A DNA stretch of 5,137 bases from Deltaproteobacteria bacterium. GTDB lineage: Bacteria > Desulfobacterota > Binatia > UBA9968. Shown here one piece after another: positions 1-5,137 of this stretch. Both the position numbers and the translations under genes were made by a program. Each line of letters begins with the position of its first letter. The stretch's first letter is position 1. Under the pieces are notes generated by a model. It made no database searches. It saw nothing but the letters and a program-made list of their open reading frames with translations, and had not been told where the DNA came from. The stretch covers positions 1 through 5,137 of the forward strand of contig JAHKKJ010000327.1 of NCBI GenBank assembly GCA_020027655.1, in the 5' to 3' direction.

Positions 1-229
1 ACGGCGGGGGCGGCGGCGTTGCCGCCGGTTGCTCTGTCTTTTTCGGAAGAGCCGGCTGCTCCTTCTTGACATGGACGGCGCAGGCATGGGGCATCTTCTC
101 TACTCGCTTGCTGCCGCATGTCGGACATGAGATCAGCTTTTTTTCCGCCTGCTTTTGAAAATCTTCAAAGCTCGGAAACCAGCCTTCAAATTCGTGACTT
201 TTCTTGCAGATAAGGTTGTAGACGACCAT
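1..229 (-). CDS. DUF1178 family zinc-ribbon protein (5' part, truncated by window edge)
   Basis: Reading the minus strand from the ATG at 229-227 gives 76 open codons that run off the left edge, so the C-terminus and stop are missing. The N-terminus, MVVYNLICKKSHEFEGWF, followed by a 'SFEDFQKQA' segment and then CPTCGS, is the characteristic start of the DUF1178 family (usually about 140-160 residues). The likely zinc ligands visible are C8 (with H12 nearby) and the C35-x-x-C38 knuckle. From about residue 55 the chain becomes Lys/Gln/Pro-rich and ends in a run of five prolines at the edge. This looks like the flexible linker that often separates the N-terminal zinc ribbon from the helical C-terminal part in this family. 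The molecular function of DUF1178 is not established; a nucleic-acid or protein-binding role is only a guess from the zinc-ribbon fold. An AGGA lies 5 nt before the ATG and a good promoter lies just upstream. The gene is divergent from the DUF482 gene. Confidence 0.88.
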   Translation of the reverse strand, partial: MVVYNLICKKSHEFEGWFPSFEDFQKQAEKKLISCPTCGSKRVEKMPHACAVHVKKEQPALPKKTEQPAATPPPPP

Positions 230-244
230 ACGATCCTGCAGGTA

Positions 245-273
245 TGAATAGGTTTGTTTTAGCAGGTTGTCAA
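245..273 (-). promoter_or_regulatory. Candidate sigma70 promoter for the DUF1178 gene
   Basis: On the minus strand a perfect TTGACA (complement of 268-273) is followed by a 17-nt spacer and TATTCA (complement of 245-250). The -35 and spacing are ideal; the -10 matches only the first three positions of TATAAT. Transcription would start near 238, leaving a leader of about 9 nt (CAGGATCGT) that carries an AGGA at its very 5' end before the ATG at 229. This is inferred from consensus only. Confidence 0.5.
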
Positions 274-315
274 GGGAGTAGGGATCTTCTGGCCAGCGAG
301 CAAACAATAATAACT

Positions 316-333
316 TTGGGTTCAGCCCAACCC
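316..333. repeat. Small inverted repeat in the divergent intergenic region
   Basis: TTGGG (316-320) pairs with CCCAA (326-330) across a 5-nt loop. In the alternative register GGGTT (318-322) pairs with AACCC (329-333). It lies between the two divergent promoters, upstream of the -35 of the rightward one, so it could be an operator half-site pair or a weak hairpin. Stems are only 5 bp, so chance occurrence is quite possible. Confidence 0.25.
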
Positions 334-362
334 TTGGCGGATTTATCTGTGTTTCCGGTAGT

Positions 363-390
363 TTGATGAGGCACGTTGGCGTGCTAAGAT
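363..390 (+). promoter_or_regulatory. Candidate sigma70 promoter for the DUF482 gene, giving a near-leaderless mRNA
   Basis: TTGATG (363-368) and TAAGAT (385-390) are separated by 16 nt. Each matches the sigma70 consensus at four of six positions, and the -10 keeps the key T1, A2 and T6. The expected start point is about 396-398, two to four bases before the ATG at 400. This fits the absence of any Shine-Dalgarno sequence in front of that ATG. Inferred from consensus only. Confidence 0.4.
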
Positions 391-399
391 CGCTTATCG

Positions 400-1560
400 A
401 TGAGCAATGAATTGGCGATAAAGATCGTGCGCAAGGTTTCCGCGGTCCCACGGGAGACATGGGATGGTCTGTTGGGTTCTGGCTCGCCCTTCATGAAATG
501 GGATTGGTTGGATAGTTTCGAGCAGACCGGCTGTGTCAACGAAGAGACCGGCTGGTTGCCACACCATTTGGTCGTTGAGAAGGGCGACAAAATTGTCGCT
601 GTCTGTCCGTTGTATCTCAAGCTGCACAGCATGGGAGAGTTTATTTTTGACTGGGAATGGGCGGAGGCGGCCCACCGCGTGGGTATCCAGTACTACCCCA
701 AAATGTTGGTGGGCGTGCCGTTCACGCCCGTCACCGGCCCGCGTTTTCTCACGGCGCCTGGCGAAGAGCGAAAGTCTCTCATTCGCCTCATGGGTCAAGC
801 GCTCGCAAAAGTGGCCGCAGACAACAAAATATCTTCAGTTCATGTGAACTTTTGCTTGGTCGAGGAGAGGCAGGCTCTGGAAGAAGTCGGGTTTTTCCCC
901 AGAGCCGGTCTGCAATTTCACTGGCAGAATCAGAATTTTCAGGCATTCGACGATTATCTTGCAAGTTTTCGCAGCGATCGGCGCAATAAGATCAAGCGGG
1001 AGCGACGGGAAGTCGCTCAACGAGGCATCACCATCCAGGCTTTCGAAGGGGACGATCTCACACGAACGCAAATGCGCACTATGTTTCGCCTCTACAAAGG
1101 CCATGTCGATCGCCATTACTACGGCCGCCAATACCTTACGGCTGAGTTTTTTGATGAGATTCACCGTCGGTTTGCTTCTCACGTTTCCCTGATGCTGGCC
1201 GAGCGCGAGGGGAAAGTCATCGCCGGCACCTTCAATGTGCGCGACGGCACGGCAATGTATGGCCGCTATTGGGGCGCCTTTGAAGAACACCCCTTTTTAC
1301 ATTTCAACGTCTGCTATTATTCCGCCATCGAGCATTGCATTCGGTTAGGCTTGGAACGGTTCGAAGCCGGCGCCGGCGGCAGTTTCAAACAGCTTCGAGG
1401 TCTGGACCCTGCACCTACCGGTAGCGTTCACTACATCGTCGAGGGAAAATTTCGGCGCGCCGTGGAGCGATTCCTGCAACAGGAACGGGAGATGATCCGT
1501 CAGAAGCGGGACATGTTGCTCGATGGAAGCCAGCTAAAACGCGACACGGAAACGCCATGA
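400..1560 (+). CDS. DUF482/COG3146 family protein, FemAB-like GNAT-fold acyltransferase
   Basis: This 386-residue soluble protein has the hallmarks of the DUF482 family (COG3146, annotated as peptidogalycan biosynthesis/recognition or GNAT-type N-acetyltransferase), whose members are usually about 370-400 residues, so it appears full length. Recognisable blocks are SPFMKWDWLDSFEQTGC (29-45), PHHLVVEKGDKIVAVCPLYL (54-73), FDWEWAEAA (83-91), YYPKMLVGVPFTPVTGPRFL (98-117), the basic FRSDRRNKIKRER (190-202), YYGRQYLTAEFF (240-251), and the C-terminal RYWGAFEEHPFLHFNVCYY (289-307) with GAGGSFKQLRGL (324-335). By analogy with FemAB proteins it may transfer an aminoacyl or acyl group, but the substrate is unknown. 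There is no signal peptide, so it is probably cytoplasmic. An in-frame stop at 385-387 means ATG 400 is the earliest possible start; no Shine-Dalgarno precedes it, and a promoter ends close by. The small downstream gene may be cotranscribed. Confidence 0.9.
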   Translation: MSNELAIKIVRKVSAVPRETWDGLLGSGSPFMKWDWLDSFEQTGCVNEETGWLPHHLVVEKGDKIVAVCPLYLKLHSMGEFIFDWEWAEAAHRVGIQYYPKMLVGVPFTPVTGPRFLTAPGEERKSLIRLMGQALAKVAADNKISSVHVNFCLVEERQALEEVGFFPRAGLQFHWQNQNFQAFDDYLASFRSDRRNKIKRERREVAQRGITIQAFEGDDLTRTQMRTMFRLYKGHVDRHYYGRQYLTAEFFDEIHRRFASHVSLMLAEREGKVIAGTFNVRDGTAMYGRYWGAFEEHPFLHFNVCYYSAIEHCIRLGLERFEAGAGGSFKQLRGLDPAPTGSVHYIVEGKFRRAVERFLQQEREMIRQKRDMLLDGSQLKRDTETP

Positions 1561-1618
1561 AAGGTGTCATCGCCTCGTTTTCTTGACTCTCTCGACGTTA
1601 CTGGTTACGGTGACTTGC

Positions 1619-1957
1619 ATGTTTCGAAGGGTTATCGCGTGCTTGGTCCTCGGTATGTGGTTGGGTTTGTTGGGGGTAGAATTCTCCGAGGAGCTAGGAT
1701 TATTTGTCTTCACCAACGAGGAAACGGATCAAGCAGCGGATGCTGCACTGGGAAGCCTCGGGCAGGCTATCTCGGCGCCAGATCAACCGGATTTCGCCAT
1801 TGCGAAACATTGGCTGAGTAAGATTGCAGTTTACCCATTGTCGGATAGCGCGCTTGCTGACAAACCGTTAGCTCTTTCCAGCCAATATCATCTGGCGGCA
1901 ATCGTACCCAAACACTATATCCCTATCTACCAGCTTTACCTCGATTTTCGAATCTGA
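1619..1957 (+). CDS. Hypothetical small protein with N-terminal membrane/signal segment
   Basis: I do not recognise this protein. From ATG 1619 it is 112 residues. Two basic residues (R3, R4) precede a hydrophobic stretch at about 5-20 (VIACLVLGMWLGLLGV), consistent with a signal anchor or uncleaved signal, so most of the chain probably faces the periplasm. The rest is a mixed soluble segment, acidic at 21-41 (EFSEELGLF..TNEETDQAADA), ending in an aromatic tail with several tyrosines (Y90-Y107). In-frame GTG 1610 and TTG 1583 are alternative starts; TTG would give 124 residues and a less typical signal, so I prefer ATG, though only a weak GGTGA precedes it. It begins 58 bp after the DUF482 stop on the same strand, so cotranscription is likely. 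A second frame is also open at 1564-1821, but that is only read-through of the DUF482 frame and has no protein-like character. No database family can be assigned from sight. Confidence 0.6.
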   Translation: MFRRVIACLVLGMWLGLLGVEFSEELGLFVFTNEETDQAADAALGSLGQAISAPDQPDFAIAKHWLSKIAVYPLSDSALADKPLALSSQYHLAAIVPKHYIPIYQLYLDFRI

Positions 1958-2040
1958 TCTGACCCTCCCTAGTCGTTCTATTAGTAACTCCCTCAAATTT
2001 CTGTGGACCTGTTCGGCGTCAACGGATCCAGGACGATTGA

Positions 2041-2211
2041 ATGAGAGGAGAAAGTCGTTGCTATCGGTTGGATAAAAGAATCCGCGCTACTGTGATGTCG
2101 GTCATGAAATGTATCACGCGAGGATCAGCCGACCGGAGCGGCGATGTTCAGCATGAAAAAATCGACAGGATTCTCTTCAGCCCGGGAGGTAGTGGGAAAA
2201 TGCCTCCTTGA
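2041..2211 (+). CDS. Weak small ORF, 56 codons, possibly not a gene
   Basis: An ATG at 2041 opens 56 codons ending in TGA at 2209-2211. It is preceded by AGGA (2030-2033) at a 7-nt spacing, a better ribosome site than those of the two genes around it. The product is hydrophilic and basic at its start (MRGESRCYRLDKRIRATVM) and ends SPGGSGKMPP. It has no membrane segment and no motif I recognise. The codon choice (AGA, GGA, AGT, CGA, ATC mixed) is not like the flanking genes. It may be chance, a degraded gene or a small protein. Confidence 0.2.
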   Translation: MRGESRCYRLDKRIRATVMSVMKCITRGSADRSGDVQHEKIDRILFSPGGSGKMPP

Positions 2212-2304
2212 GCTCATGGGTTCTCATTCTGAAAGGAAAACTTGTAGTATCTCCAAGGGCGCTGGTGATTGACGGCAGGACCTCATCGAAGTAGCCCGCG
2301 AGCG

Positions 2305-2332
2305 GCGCTGTCTCTTAAAAGCGTCAGCGCTT
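2305..2332 (+). repeat. Two mutually exclusive hairpins just before the glycosyltransferase start
   Basis: GCGCTG (2305-2310) is perfectly complementary to CAGCGC (2325-2330) with a 14-nt loop. AAGCG (2319-2323) is complementary to CGCTT (2328-2332) with a 4-nt loop. The two stems share bases 2328-2330 and cannot form together. The second ends one base before the ATG at 2334. Both would cover the place where a ribosome site should be. They could modulate translation, but the stems are short and there is no direct evidence of a function. Confidence 0.35.
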
Positions 2333-2333
2333 A

Positions 2334-4043
2334 ATGTCAGCAAAAATGAAATCTAAATCCATCTTAATGCTGCATATGGCTCTTCTCGCCGCTCTGTGCG
2401 GAGTTTTGTATTTTGCCTATTTAGGATCCACTCCCTTTTTTGACAAGGGGGAGCCCCGAGAGGCGCTCGCTGTGCAAGACATCGTCCAACGCGGCGAATG
2501 GCTGGTTCCGTTGAAAAAGGCGACGGACATCCCATCCAAGCCACCGCTGTTTCACTGGAGCGCGGCCATCTCGTCTCTGATCACGGGTCAACTCAGTGAG
2601 TCCGCGATCCGTTTTCCGTCGGCTGTGTATGCGACCTTGGGTGTGCTGTTTCTTTATGTCCTTGGACGAAAGCTCTTTGGCGCGAACGTTGCCCTCCTAG
2701 GAGGAGCGATTCTCGCCACCACGACCATTTATCAAAACCAAGCGCTAAGCGCGCGCGTCGATATGACCCTCTGTTTTTTTGTAACGGTGAGCCTGGGGCT
2801 ATTTTATTCGTTGTATCGCGGATTCTTGACGAGGGAGATTTGGTATTACGTTTTCTTTTCGCTCGTGGGCATCAGCGTATTAGCGAAGGGTCCGTTGGGG
2901 ATTGTGCTGCCCGCCCTCGTGGCTGGGGCATTCGTGGTATTGAAGAAAAGATGGGATCTGGTTTCGAAGTTTTGCTTGCATCCAGGCGTCGTCGTGATGC
3001 TGATCCTCGGCGCAGGTTGGTACGTGATCGCGGTGACGCGTGGCGGAGAAGGCTTTTTTGATCGCCAAATTATCGAAGAAAACCTCAGCCGCTTTGCCGG
3101 CGGCTCGGGTCATAGTCATCCTCCTTATTACTACATCCCCTATCTTTTCGCTCTTGGCCTTCCGTGGAGTCTTTTTCTCCCTTTCCTGCTGTGGGATTCC
3201 TTTAAGAAAGGATTTCTCTCGGACGACGACAGCCTCTTTCTAAAACTATGGTTTTTAGCAATGTTCGTTTTCTTTTCCGTCTCAATGGGGAAGCGGCCGG
3301 TCTACATTCTGCCGATATATCCGGCTTTATCACTACTGATGGCCATCTGGTTCTATCAGCATGGCGCGGCAGCCGGGACGAGACGTGTGCTTTACCGGGC
3401 CATGGCGGCATTGGCTGGGGCGGCGGGACTCATGCTCATTGTCGTCACGCTGGGAGCTTTGTGGCGCCATGACCCCGGTTGGTTTTTTTCGCTTGTCGAA
3501 CGCCTGCTCAAGGCCAAAGACCGCGCCAATCTTTTGGTTGTCAAGAATGCGTTGGCGACGTTTGGCTGGTCTTTCACGGTTGTGGCGCTGCTGTCGGGGC
3601 TTCTTTGGCTGTCCCTAGCTCGTTCTTTGTGGGTAGGGAGACTTCGCTCCGCGGCCTGGCGACTTGTCTTAATTGCGGTTGCCGTTGCTTTCATTACTCG
3701 GGCCGTAGTCATGCCCGTGATAGCCGAAGCAAAAAGTTATCGCGAGTTCATGAGCAAAGTAGATCAACAGGTCACGGCCCACAGCAAGCTCTTACTTTAC
3801 GGGTCATTTAACAGCGACCCGGTGATTTTTTATCGCGGCGGGCCGATCGAAACGCTCGATCAACCACTGGAGGAACTCGCTTCGAGGATCGGGTCCGGTG
3901 ACCTGTTTATCATCATGCCGGAACAACTGTTTGTCGAGATTCAGAAACAAAGGCGGGACCTCCCGCCCCCGTTGTTGAAGAGCGCGGGGACGGGTCCCGA
4001 GGGTGATGCGCGGCTGGTTCTGGTGCGGGGTGGAGAACTCTGA
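2334..4043 (+). CDS. ArnT/PMT-superfamily integral membrane glycosyltransferase
   Basis: This 569-residue multi-pass protein belongs to the GT-C glycosyltransferases of the PMT_2/ArnT type, which move a sugar from an undecaprenyl-phosphate carrier to lipid A, protein or another acceptor on the outer face of the inner membrane. A first membrane helix (about 11-30) is followed by the periplasmic loop motif FFDKGEPREALAVQDI (35-50), in which D37 and E40 are candidate catalytic acids. Next come SKPPLFHW (68-75), RVDMTLCFF (141-149), LAKGPLGIVLP (183-193), HPPYYYIPYLFALGLPWSLF (262-281) and KRPVYILPIYPALSLLMA (320-337), all characteristic positions of the ArnT-like family. About ten further helices are apparent up to about 462, and a soluble C-terminal domain of about 105 residues (463-569) follows. 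The length is normal. An in-frame TAA at 2316-2318 restricts the start to ATG 2334 or ATG 2346; neither has a Shine-Dalgarno. No aminoarabinose synthesis genes adjoin it, so donor and acceptor are unknown and the name arnT is not justified. Confidence 0.88.
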   Translation: MSAKMKSKSILMLHMALLAALCGVLYFAYLGSTPFFDKGEPREALAVQDIVQRGEWLVPLKKATDIPSKPPLFHWSAAISSLITGQLSESAIRFPSAVYATLGVLFLYVLGRKLFGANVALLGGAILATTTIYQNQALSARVDMTLCFFVTVSLGLFYSLYRGFLTREIWYYVFFSLVGISVLAKGPLGIVLPALVAGAFVVLKKRWDLVSKFCLHPGVVVMLILGAGWYVIAVTRGGEGFFDRQIIEENLSRFAGGSGHSHPPYYYIPYLFALGLPWSLFLPFLLWDSFKKGFLSDDDSLFLKLWFLAMFVFFSVSMGKRPVYILPIYPALSLLMAIWFYQHGAAAGTRRVLYRAMAALAGAAGLMLIVVTLGALWRHDPGWFFSLVERLLKAKDRANLLVVKNALATFGWSFTVVALLSGLLWLSLARSLWVGRLRSAAWRLVLIAVAVAFITRAVVMPVIAEAKSYREFMSKVDQQVTAHSKLLLYGSFNSDPVIFYRGGPIETLDQPLEELASRIGSGDLFIIMPEQLFVEIQKQRRDLPPPLLKSAGTGPEGDARLVLVRGGEL

Positions 4044-4124
4044 CAAACTAAGGAAGCTCGTCGAAATGATCCTAAAGAGTAACAATTGGCCCTCTTCACG
4101 AGAAACCCCTGCAGGTCAGTTTCC

Positions 4125-4153
4125 TTGACAGGTTCCTAGCTTTCTTCTAACGT
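4125..4153 (+). promoter_or_regulatory. Candidate sigma70 promoter for the ABC transporter genes
   Basis: A perfect TTGACA (4125-4130) is followed 17 nt later by TAACGT (4148-4153), which keeps the T1, A2 and T6 of a -10 box. Transcription would start near 4160, immediately before the GGAG at 4161-4164, leaving a leader of about 13 nt. The spacer after the glycosyltransferase stop (4044-4172) contains no convincing terminator, so read-through from upstream is also possible. Confidence 0.4.
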
Positions 4154-4160
4154 CGGCTGC

Positions 4161-4164
4161 GGAG
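4161..4164 (+). promoter_or_regulatory. Ribosome binding site of the ABC permease
   Basis: GGAG lies 8 nt before ATG 4173. An in-frame TAG at 4137-4139 with no other start codon in between makes this ATG the only reasonable start. Confidence 0.65.
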
Positions 4165-4172
4165 CTAAAGTC

Positions 4173-4949
4173 ATGAAACCTGCCGTGAAGAACATCATCG
4201 AGCCGCTGATCTTTTTCGCCGTGCTCTTGATTCTGTGGGAGATCTTGGTCGAGGTGATCAAGGTTCCCTCTTTCATCTTGCCGCCGCCGCGAGATTTGTG
4301 GACGTCCTTCATAAAGAAATTACCCATTCTGGGCAATCACTCGCTCATTACATTCGTCGAAGCAGTGGGTGGATTTACATTCTCTTTGTTTCTCGGGGTG
4401 GCATTCGCCATTGCCGTGGTTTATTCGCGCCATCTGCAGAATACGATTTACCCGCTCATCGTGATTCTCTACGCCATGCCGAAGAGCGCCTTCGCGCCGC
4501 TCATGGTGATCTGGGTGGGATATGGACTCATGTCTAAGATCGCGATTGCTTTTCTGGTGGCGTTTTTCCCCATTGTGGTGAATACCGTCGTGGGGCTTAA
4601 AGAAGTGGAGCCGGAGCTTCTCGAACTGGCGCGAATTAACCGCGGATCGCAGTTCGATGTCTTCAAGAAGATTCGGCTCCCTAATGCGATACCCTTTATG
4701 TTCGCCGGGATCAAAGTCGCGATCGTTCTCTCTGTGACGGGCGCCATCGTGGCGGAGTTTGTCGCCGCCAACGAAGGGTTGGGCTATCTCGTGCTGCAAG
4801 CCAACTACAGTCTGGATACGGCCTTTGCCCTGGTGGTCCTGCTTATTTTGGCCGTTCTGTCTTTAGGTCTTTTCTGGCTGGTCGAGATCGTGCAAAGAAA
4901 AATCGCTCCCTGGAGCGCCGAGGTCCGCCAGGTCGAAGGTTCTTTCTGA
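4173..4949 (+). CDS. NitT/TauT-type ABC transporter permease
   Basis: This 258-residue inner-membrane protein is the translocation subunit of an ABC importer of the nitrate/sulfonate/taurine (NitT/TauT, SsuC/TauC-like) class. About six membrane helices are visible (roughly 10-28, 60-84, 92-114, 122-142, 176-198, 214-238). The class signature VPSFILPPPRDLW (31-43) follows the first helix. The cytoplasmic EAA loop that docks the ATPase is clear: ELARINRGSQFDVFKKIRLP (151-170), with the conserved Ala, Gly and I-x-LP positions kept. Further family blocks are AMPKSAFAPLMVIWVGYG (101-118) and TGAIVAEFVAANEGLGYLV (189-207). Length is typical (about 250-270). It is followed 20 bp on by a secreted substrate-binding protein, so the two form an operon. 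No ATPase gene is in the window. The class imports nitrate, sulfonates, taurine, pyrimidine precursors and other small anions, so the substrate cannot be told from the permease. Confidence 0.93.
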   Translation: MKPAVKNIIEPLIFFAVLLILWEILVEVIKVPSFILPPPRDLWTSFIKKLPILGNHSLITFVEAVGGFTFSLFLGVAFAIAVVYSRHLQNTIYPLIVILYAMPKSAFAPLMVIWVGYGLMSKIAIAFLVAFFPIVVNTVVGLKEVEPELLELARINRGSQFDVFKKIRLPNAIPFMFAGIKVAIVLSVTGAIVAEFVAANEGLGYLVLQANYSLDTAFALVVLLILAVLSLGLFWLVEIVQRKIAPWSAEVRQVEGSF

Positions 4950-4958
4950 AAATATTTC

Positions 4959-4963
4959 GGAGG
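4959..4963 (+). promoter_or_regulatory. Ribosome binding site of the substrate-binding protein
   Basis: GGAGG lies 6 nt before ATG 4970, within the 20-bp gap after the permease stop. It is the strongest Shine-Dalgarno in the window, in keeping with the need for more binding protein than permease in ABC importers. Confidence 0.8.
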
Positions 4964-4969
4964 ATAATA

Positions 4970-5137
4970 ATGGAATTGCTCAAAAAGGATTTCTCCCCCC
5001 GGGCTCGCGCGGTAGTTGCAGCCGTTGTCATCGCGCTGATTGCTTTGACATACGTTGGCTCATCCGGCGCCGCCGAGCCCAAAACAGGAACCATACGCCT
5101 GGATTTCATCATCGGCGGAAAGCATGCGCCCTGGTTT
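4970..5137 (+). CDS. ABC transporter substrate-binding protein, NMT1/SsuA-like (5' part, truncated by window edge)
   Basis: The frame from ATG 4970 is open for 56 codons to the right edge; the C-terminal part is missing. The N-terminus is a signal peptide: basic start (K5, K6, R11, R13), hydrophobic core at 14-29 and a probable cleavage near SGAA|EP (after residue 35), so the mature protein would be periplasmic or surface-held. The first mature strand, TIRLDFIIGGKHAPWF (41-56), matches the beginning of NMT1/THI5/SsuA-type binding proteins, where a strand of the form 'v-l-w--...-h-p-fv' lines the ligand cleft. Together with the NitT/TauT permease immediately upstream this makes the assignment firm at class level. 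The ligand (sulfonate, nitrate, taurine, pyrimidine precursor or other) cannot be read from this fragment. The start is fixed by the GGAGG and the signal peptide. Confidence 0.85.
   Translation, partial: MELLKKDFSPRARAVVAAVVIALIALTYVGSSGAAEPKTGTIRLDFIIGGKHAPWF

Larger units (their letters stand above)
1958..2333. other. Long non-coding gap between the small hypothetical gene and the glycosyltransferase
   Basis: This 376-bp gap contains no gene I can support with confidence. It holds a 56-codon plus-strand ORF (2041-2211) listed separately, a weak -10-like TAGTAT (2245-2250) with TTCTCA (2221-2226) 18 bp upstream, and the overlapping inverted repeats at 2305-2332. I see no T-run hairpin that would be a convincing terminator for the upstream genes, no tRNA and no direct repeats. 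The promoter of the glycosyltransferase gene presumably lies here, but no strong consensus pair is visible. Confidence 0.6.

Noticed and set aside
835..1290. Minus-strand 151-codon ORF opposite the DUF482 gene.
   Set aside because: It lies wholly inside a well-supported conserved gene and shows no recognisable motif or ribosome site.
1564..1821. 85-codon plus-strand ORF starting at GTG just after the DUF482 stop.
   Set aside because: It is the DUF482 frame continuing past its stop and overlaps the better 1619-1957 frame. Its product is Gly/Arg/Cys-rich and lacks protein-like pattern.
2099..2135. CGGTC (2099-2103) and GACCG (2131-2135) inverted repeat.
   Set aside because: Five base pairs across a 27-nt loop with no inner support is expected by chance.
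2177..2227. Minus-strand 16-residue ORF reading MRTHELKEAFSHYLPG, which faintly resembles the N-terminus of Phd/YefM-type antitoxins.
   Set aside because: It stops after 16 residues, has no ribosome site, and the continuation in another frame shows only vague similarity. No toxin gene adjoins it. It may be chance; a profile search of the three frames against Phd/YefM models would decide.
4072..4098. Possible terminator after the glycosyltransferase: AAGAG and CTCTT separated by about 12 nt.
   Set aside because: The stem is only 5 bp, AT-rich, with a long loop and no following T-run, so it is not a credible intrinsic terminator.
4066..4128. 20-codon ORF (ATG 4066) in the spacer before the permease.
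   Set aside because: Very short, no well-spaced ribosome site, no motif; its stop overlaps the candidate -35 box.
4320..4799. Long minus-strand ORF (159 codons) opposite the permease gene.
   Set aside because: The His/Arg/Glu-rich translation is the typical antisense shadow of a hydrophobic membrane protein; the plus-strand permease is unambiguous.

Overview
The window looks like chromosomal DNA from a Gram-negative or otherwise diderm bacterium of moderate GC content. The support is indirect: a zinc-ribbon DUF1178 protein and a DUF482 (COG3146) acyltransferase-like protein, both families common in Proteobacteria and related phyla, plus an ArnT/PMT-type glycosyltransferase that normally uses undecaprenyl-linked sugars, and a NitT/TauT-type ABC uptake system. 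The species cannot be named. An environmental, possibly uncultivated lineage (deltaproteobacterial, NC10 or Binatota-like) is a guess only. I see no IS element, tRNA, rRNA or CRISPR array.

Layout: (1) On the minus strand, the 5' part of a DUF1178 gene (1-229) runs off the left edge. (2) A 170-bp divergent promoter region (230-399) has a good -35/-10 pair in each direction; both predicted transcripts start within about 10 nt of the start codon. (3) On the plus strand, a DUF482/GNAT-fold gene (400-1560) is followed closely by a small gene of unknown function with a membrane or signal segment (about 1619-1957). (4) A 376-bp stretch (1958-2333) has no convincing gene, only a weak 56-codon ORF and a pair of competing hairpins next to the following start. 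(5) A 569-residue multi-pass glycosyltransferase of the PMT/ArnT superfamily (2334-4043). (6) A 129-bp spacer with a candidate promoter. (7) An ABC transporter pair: a NitT/TauT-type permease (4173-4949) and, 20 bp on, the start of a secreted substrate-binding protein (4970 to the right edge).

Functionally the window is a set of adjacent small units rather than one pathway. The glycosyltransferase probably modifies a lipid- or envelope-linked acceptor. The permease and binding protein are two parts of an importer whose ATPase must lie outside the window or elsewhere in the genome. I did not find a clear novel system. The points most worth a second look are the apparently leaderless divergent promoter, the unrecognised small membrane/secreted protein, and the glycosyltransferase start, which has no Shine-Dalgarno sequence and sits beside two mutually exclusive hairpins.
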